Below are positions 60,501 to 64,000 of a DNA stretch of 64,000 bases, in pieces. Origin of the DNA: Cryptomeria japonica (lineage: Eukaryota; Streptophyta; Pinopsida; Cupressales; Cupressaceae); the NCBI RefSeq assembly GCF_030272615.1, contig NC_081412.1, forward strand, positions 339,008,870-339,072,869, given 5' to 3'. A model generated the notes under the pieces. It did not search any database. It was given only the letters and a program-made list of their open reading frames with translations, and was not told the DNA's origin. The first letter of the stretch is position 1. Each line of letters starts with the position of its first letter. The position numbers were made by a program, and so were the translations under genes.

Positions 60501-62150
60501 GATTTTGGAACATAAAAATCAGTGTTTGGAGGCACAAAAAAGGTTTCAAGAAGCAACTCCCCAGTCCAGAGCATCAAAAGTCAGTGTTTGTAGCGTCAAA
60601 ATTCCATTTTGATGCTTGTGTCTCGAAAGACCCAGTTTTGGAGCGTCAAAATCAATTATTCGAGGCATAACAAGCTTTCAAGATGCAAGCCCCGATTCTA
60701 GAGCCAGTAGCATCAAAATTCAATTTTGATGCACATTGTGCTCTTAGAACCCTGTTTTAGAAATTGTGCCTCAAAAGCCCCAGTTTTGGAGCATTAAAAT
60801 CGATGTTTGGAGGCACAACAAGGTTGCAAGATGCAAGTCCTGATTCTGGAGCCGGTAGCGTCAAAATTTGATTTTGATGCACATTGTGCTCTTAGAACCT
60901 TGTTTTGGAGCTTAGGCCTCAAAATCTTCGGTTTCGAAACATAAAAATTGGTGTTTTGAGGGAGAACAAGCTTTCAAGACACAAGTCCCTATTTCAGAGC
61001 CTGTAGTGTCAAAATGTGATTGTGAGGCACATGATGCTCTTAGAACCTCATTTCGGAGCATGTGGCTTGAAAGTTCCAGTTTCAAAACATCAAAATCAAT
61101 GTTTAAAGGCACAACAAGGTTTCAAGACACAAGTCTCGATTCTCAAGTTGATAGCATCAAAACACGATTTTGACAAACATGGTATTCTTAGAACCTGATT
61201 TCAGAGGTTGTGCCTCAAAATCCTTGTTTTTGGATCATAAAAATTAGTGTTTGGAGGCACAACAAGGTTTCAAGGCACAAGTCCCAATTCCAGAGTCGGT
61301 AGCATCAAAATGCAATTTTGATGTACATCGTGCTCTTAAAACCTCATTACGGAGCTTGGGCCTTGAAAGCCGTGATTTTGGAACATCAAAATCAGCGTTT
61401 GGAGGTACAACAAGGTTTAAAAAAGCAAGTCCCTATTCTGGAGCCTGTAGCGTCAAAATTTCATTTTGATGCACATTATTCTTTTAGAAGCTCATTTCGG
61501 AGCTTGTGCCTCGAAAGACCCAATTTTTTAGCATCAAAATCAATTTTTGGAGGCACAACAAGGTATCAAGATGCAAGTCCCGATTGTAGAGTCAATACCA
61601 TCAAAATTTGATTTTGGCGCAGATCGTGCTCTTAGAACCTCATTTCGAAGCTTGTGCCTTGAAATCCCCAGTTTCGGAGTATCAAAATCAGTGTTTTGAC
61701 GCACAACAAGGTTTCAAGATGCAAGCCCTGATTCTAGAGCCAGCAACATCAAAATTCAATTTTGATTTACATTGTTCTCTTAGAACCCTATTTTAGAAAT
61801 TGTGCCTCAAAAGCCCCAGTTTTGGAGCATCAAAATCGATGTTTGGAGGCACAACAAGGTTTCAAGATGCAAGTCCTAATTGTGGAGCCCGTAGCGTCAA
61901 AATGCAATTTTGATGTCCATTGTGCTTTTAGAACCTCATTTCGGAGCTTGTGCCTTGGAAGCCCTAATTTTGGAATATCAAAATACTTCTTTTGAGGCAC
62001 AACAAGATTTCAAGAAGCAAGTCCCTATTCCGGAGCCTGTAGTGTCAAAATTATGTTTTAACACACATCATTCTCTTAGAAGCTCATTTCAGAGCTTGTG
62101 CCTCGAAAGACCCAGTTTTGGAGCATCAAAATCAATGTTTATAGGCACAA
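54586..62150 (+). repeat. 148-bp satellite array, + orientation, block 6 (7.6 kb)
   Basis: It starts inside a B monomer and proceeds C, D, E, F, G in regular order to about 55340. Units then follow with G/A boundaries near 56171, 56617, 57424, 58388, 59343 and 60380. Shortened monomers occur near 55350-55510, 57115, 57885, 58965 and 60570. A direct duplication of about 75 bp, half a monomer, is seen at 55570-55720, where TTCCATTTTGA(T/C)... to CGAGC appears twice. It ends at the third orientation switch. Confidence 0.95.
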
Positions 62151-62152
62151 GA
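62147..62152. other. Satellite orientation switch, + to -
   Basis: Plus text TGTTTATAGGCACAA is followed by minus text GAGCACAATGTGCTTC. GGCACAA of the + repeat and AGAGCACAA of the - repeat share GCACAA. No extra sequence is present. Confidence 0.85.
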
Positions 62153-62383
62153 GCACAATGTGCTTCAAAATCGTATTTTGACACTATCAGCTCTGGAATC
62201 GAGACTTGTGTCTTGAAACCTTGTTGTGCCTCCAAACACCAATTTTGATGTTTTGAAACTGGGGCGTTCAAGGTGCAAGCTTCGAAAGAAGGTTCTAAGA
62301 GAACGATGTGCATCAAAATCAAATTTTGATGCTACCAGTATGAGAATCGGGTTTTGCATCTTGAAACCATGATGTGCCTCCAA
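62151..62383 (-). repeat. H-I module 7, inverted and truncated
   Basis: A partial I monomer (GTGCTTCAAAATCG) is followed on the + coordinate by H (GGGGCGTTCAAGGTGCAAGC; AGAACGATGTGCATC). The J part and the start of I were removed by the orientation switch at 62150. Confidence 0.7.
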
Positions 62384-64000
62384 ACAAAGATTTCTATGTT
62401 CCAAAATCAAGGCTTTCAAGCCACAAGCTCAGAAATGAGGTTCTAAGAGCACGATGTACATCAAAATTGCATTTTGACTCTACCGACTCTTGAATTGGGA
62501 CTTGTGTCTTGAAACCTTGTTCTGCCTCCAAACACTAATTTTTATGCTCCAAAAATGAGGCTTTTCAGGCACAACCTCCAAAATGACATTATAAGAACAC
62601 CATGTTTGTCAAAATTGTGTTTTGATGCTATTTTCTAGAGAATCGGGACTTGTGTCTTGAAACCTTGTTGTGCCTTTAAATATTGATTTTGATGTTTTGA
62701 AACTAGAGCTTTCGAGCCACATGCTCCGAAACGAGGTTCTAAGAACACGATGTGCATCAAAATCATGTTTTGATACTACAGGATCTGGAATAGGGACTTG
62801 CATCTTGTAAGCTTGTTATGCCTCCAAAAACCAATTTTGATGCTTCGAAACCGAAGATTTTGAGGCATAAGCTCCAAAACAAGGTTCTAAGAGCACGATG
62901 TGCATCAAAATCAATTTTTGATGCTATCGGCTCCAGAATCAGGACTTGCATCTTGAAACCTTGTTGTGCCTCCAAACATCGATTTTGATGCTCTAGAATC
63001 GGGGCTTGCATCTTGAAACCTTGTTGTGCCTCAAAACACTGATTTTGATGCTCTGAAACTGGTGCTTTCGAGGCACAAGCTTCAAAACGAGGTTCCAAGA
63101 GCACTAGAATCGAGACTTGAATCTTGAAACGTGGTTGTGCCTCCAAACATTAATTTTGATGCTCCAAAACTGCATCTTTCGAGGCACAAGCTTCAAAATG
63201 AGTTTCTAAGAGAACGATGTGCGTCAAAATGGAATTTTGACGCTACGGGCTCCAGAATAGGGACTTGCTTCTATAAAACTTGTTATGCCTCAAAACATTG
63301 ATTTTGATATTCCAAAATTAGGGCTTTCAAGGCACATGCTCTGAAATGAGGTTCTAAGAGCATGATGTTTATAAAAATTGCGTTTTGACGCTACCAGCTC
63401 TAGAATTGGGACTTGTGTCTTGAACCCTTGTTGTGCCTCCAAACACTAATTTTTATGCTCCAAAAAAGAGGTTTTTGAGGCACAACCTCTGAAATGAAGT
63501 TCTAAGAACACCATGTTTGTCAAAATCGTGTTTTAACGCTATCAGCTTGAGAATCGGGACTTGTGTCTTGAAACCTTGTTGTTTCTTTAAACATTGATTT
63601 TGATGTTTTTTAAATGCGAGCTTTCAAGCCACACGCTCTCAAACGATGTTCTAAGAGCACGATGTGCATCAAAATCACGTTTTGACACTACAGGCTCTGG
63701 AATAGGGACTTGGTCTTGAAAGCTTGTTGTACCTCTACACACCAATTTTGATGCTTCGAAACTGAAGATTTTGAGGCATAAGCTCCAAAACAAGGTTCTA
63801 AGAACACAATGTGCATCAAAATCAAATTTTGACGCTACCGGCTACAGAATCAGGACTTGCATCTTCAAACTTTGTTATGCCTCCAAACATCCATTTTAAT
63901 TGGGGCTTTTGAGACACAATTTATAACACAGGATTCTAAGAGCACAATGTGCATCAAAATTGAATTTGGATGCTACTGGTTCTAGAATCGGGGCTTGCAT
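62151..64000 (-). repeat. 148-bp satellite array, - orientation, block 7, running off the window
   Basis: About 12 monomers lie in reverse orientation, beginning with a partial I and an H monomer (to about 62383) and then A, G, F, E and so on. The end of the window cuts a D-type monomer, so the array continues beyond. Confidence 0.95.

Noticed and set aside
1-64000. CRISPR array
   Set aside because: The repeats are contiguous and about 148 bp, without constant short repeats and unique spacers, and the context is eukaryotic.
1-64000. Telomeric, rRNA or tRNA sequence
   Set aside because: No TTTAGGG arrays, no rRNA-like conserved segments and no cloverleaf-like gene noticed. Single AAACCCTAA occurrences lie in the LTRs and are isolated.

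Overview
The window is repeat-dominated nuclear DNA from a large eukaryotic genome, almost certainly a land plant. The evidence is a Ty3/gypsy-type aspartic protease followed by a G-patch domain (an arrangement I know from plant elements), nested LTR retrotransposons with 5-bp target-site duplications, and an AT-rich tandem satellite. A gymnosperm-like giant genome is possible but cannot be shown from the sequence. I find no host protein gene, no rRNA or tRNA gene, no CRISPR array and nothing bacterial. The many short open frames in the satellite are by-products of the repeat.

About 49 kb (roughly three quarters) is one satellite family with a monomer of about 148 bp, close to nucleosome-core length. 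I call '+' the orientation that reads GTTTGGAGGCACAACAAGG. Blocks: 1-1427 (+), 3090-24997 (+), 37472-40106 (+), 40894-49516 (+), 49517-54585 (-), 54586-62150 (+), 62151-64000 (-). Monomers fall into at least seven sequence types (A to G) that recur in a fixed order, giving a higher-order repeat of about 1.04 kb. A three-monomer module (H-I-J) is inserted after A in seven places. Nearly every monomer carries a dyad around GCRTCAAAAT...ATTTTGAYGC. Larger events are also visible: a 7.18-kb duplication whose second copy lost 928 bp and 147 bp, 740-bp (five-monomer) duplications, small microhomology deletions, and three orientation switches.

Four LTR-type insertions sit in or on the satellite, each with a perfect 5-bp target duplication: (i) a 1.66-kb solo LTR at 1428-3089 (GAACC); (ii) an unidentified 4.1-kb element with TGTTG...CAACA ends at 24998-37471 (CAAGG); (iii) nested inside it, a complete 8.4-kb LTR retrotransposon on the minus strand at 28985-37368 (CTAAG), whose LTRs belong to the same family as (i); (iv) a 787-bp solo LTR at 40107-40893 (GCTGA). 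The order of events is satellite first, then (ii), then (iii).

The 8.4-kb retrotransposon has a primer-binding-site candidate, a polypurine tract, an acidic leader protein, a protease and a G-patch region, but no recognisable reverse transcriptase, RNase H or integrase. Its reading frame is broken by one in-frame stop and one frame change, so it looks like a non-autonomous and probably defective element. The overall picture is pericentromeric, centromeric or knob-like heterochromatin. That location is inference only.
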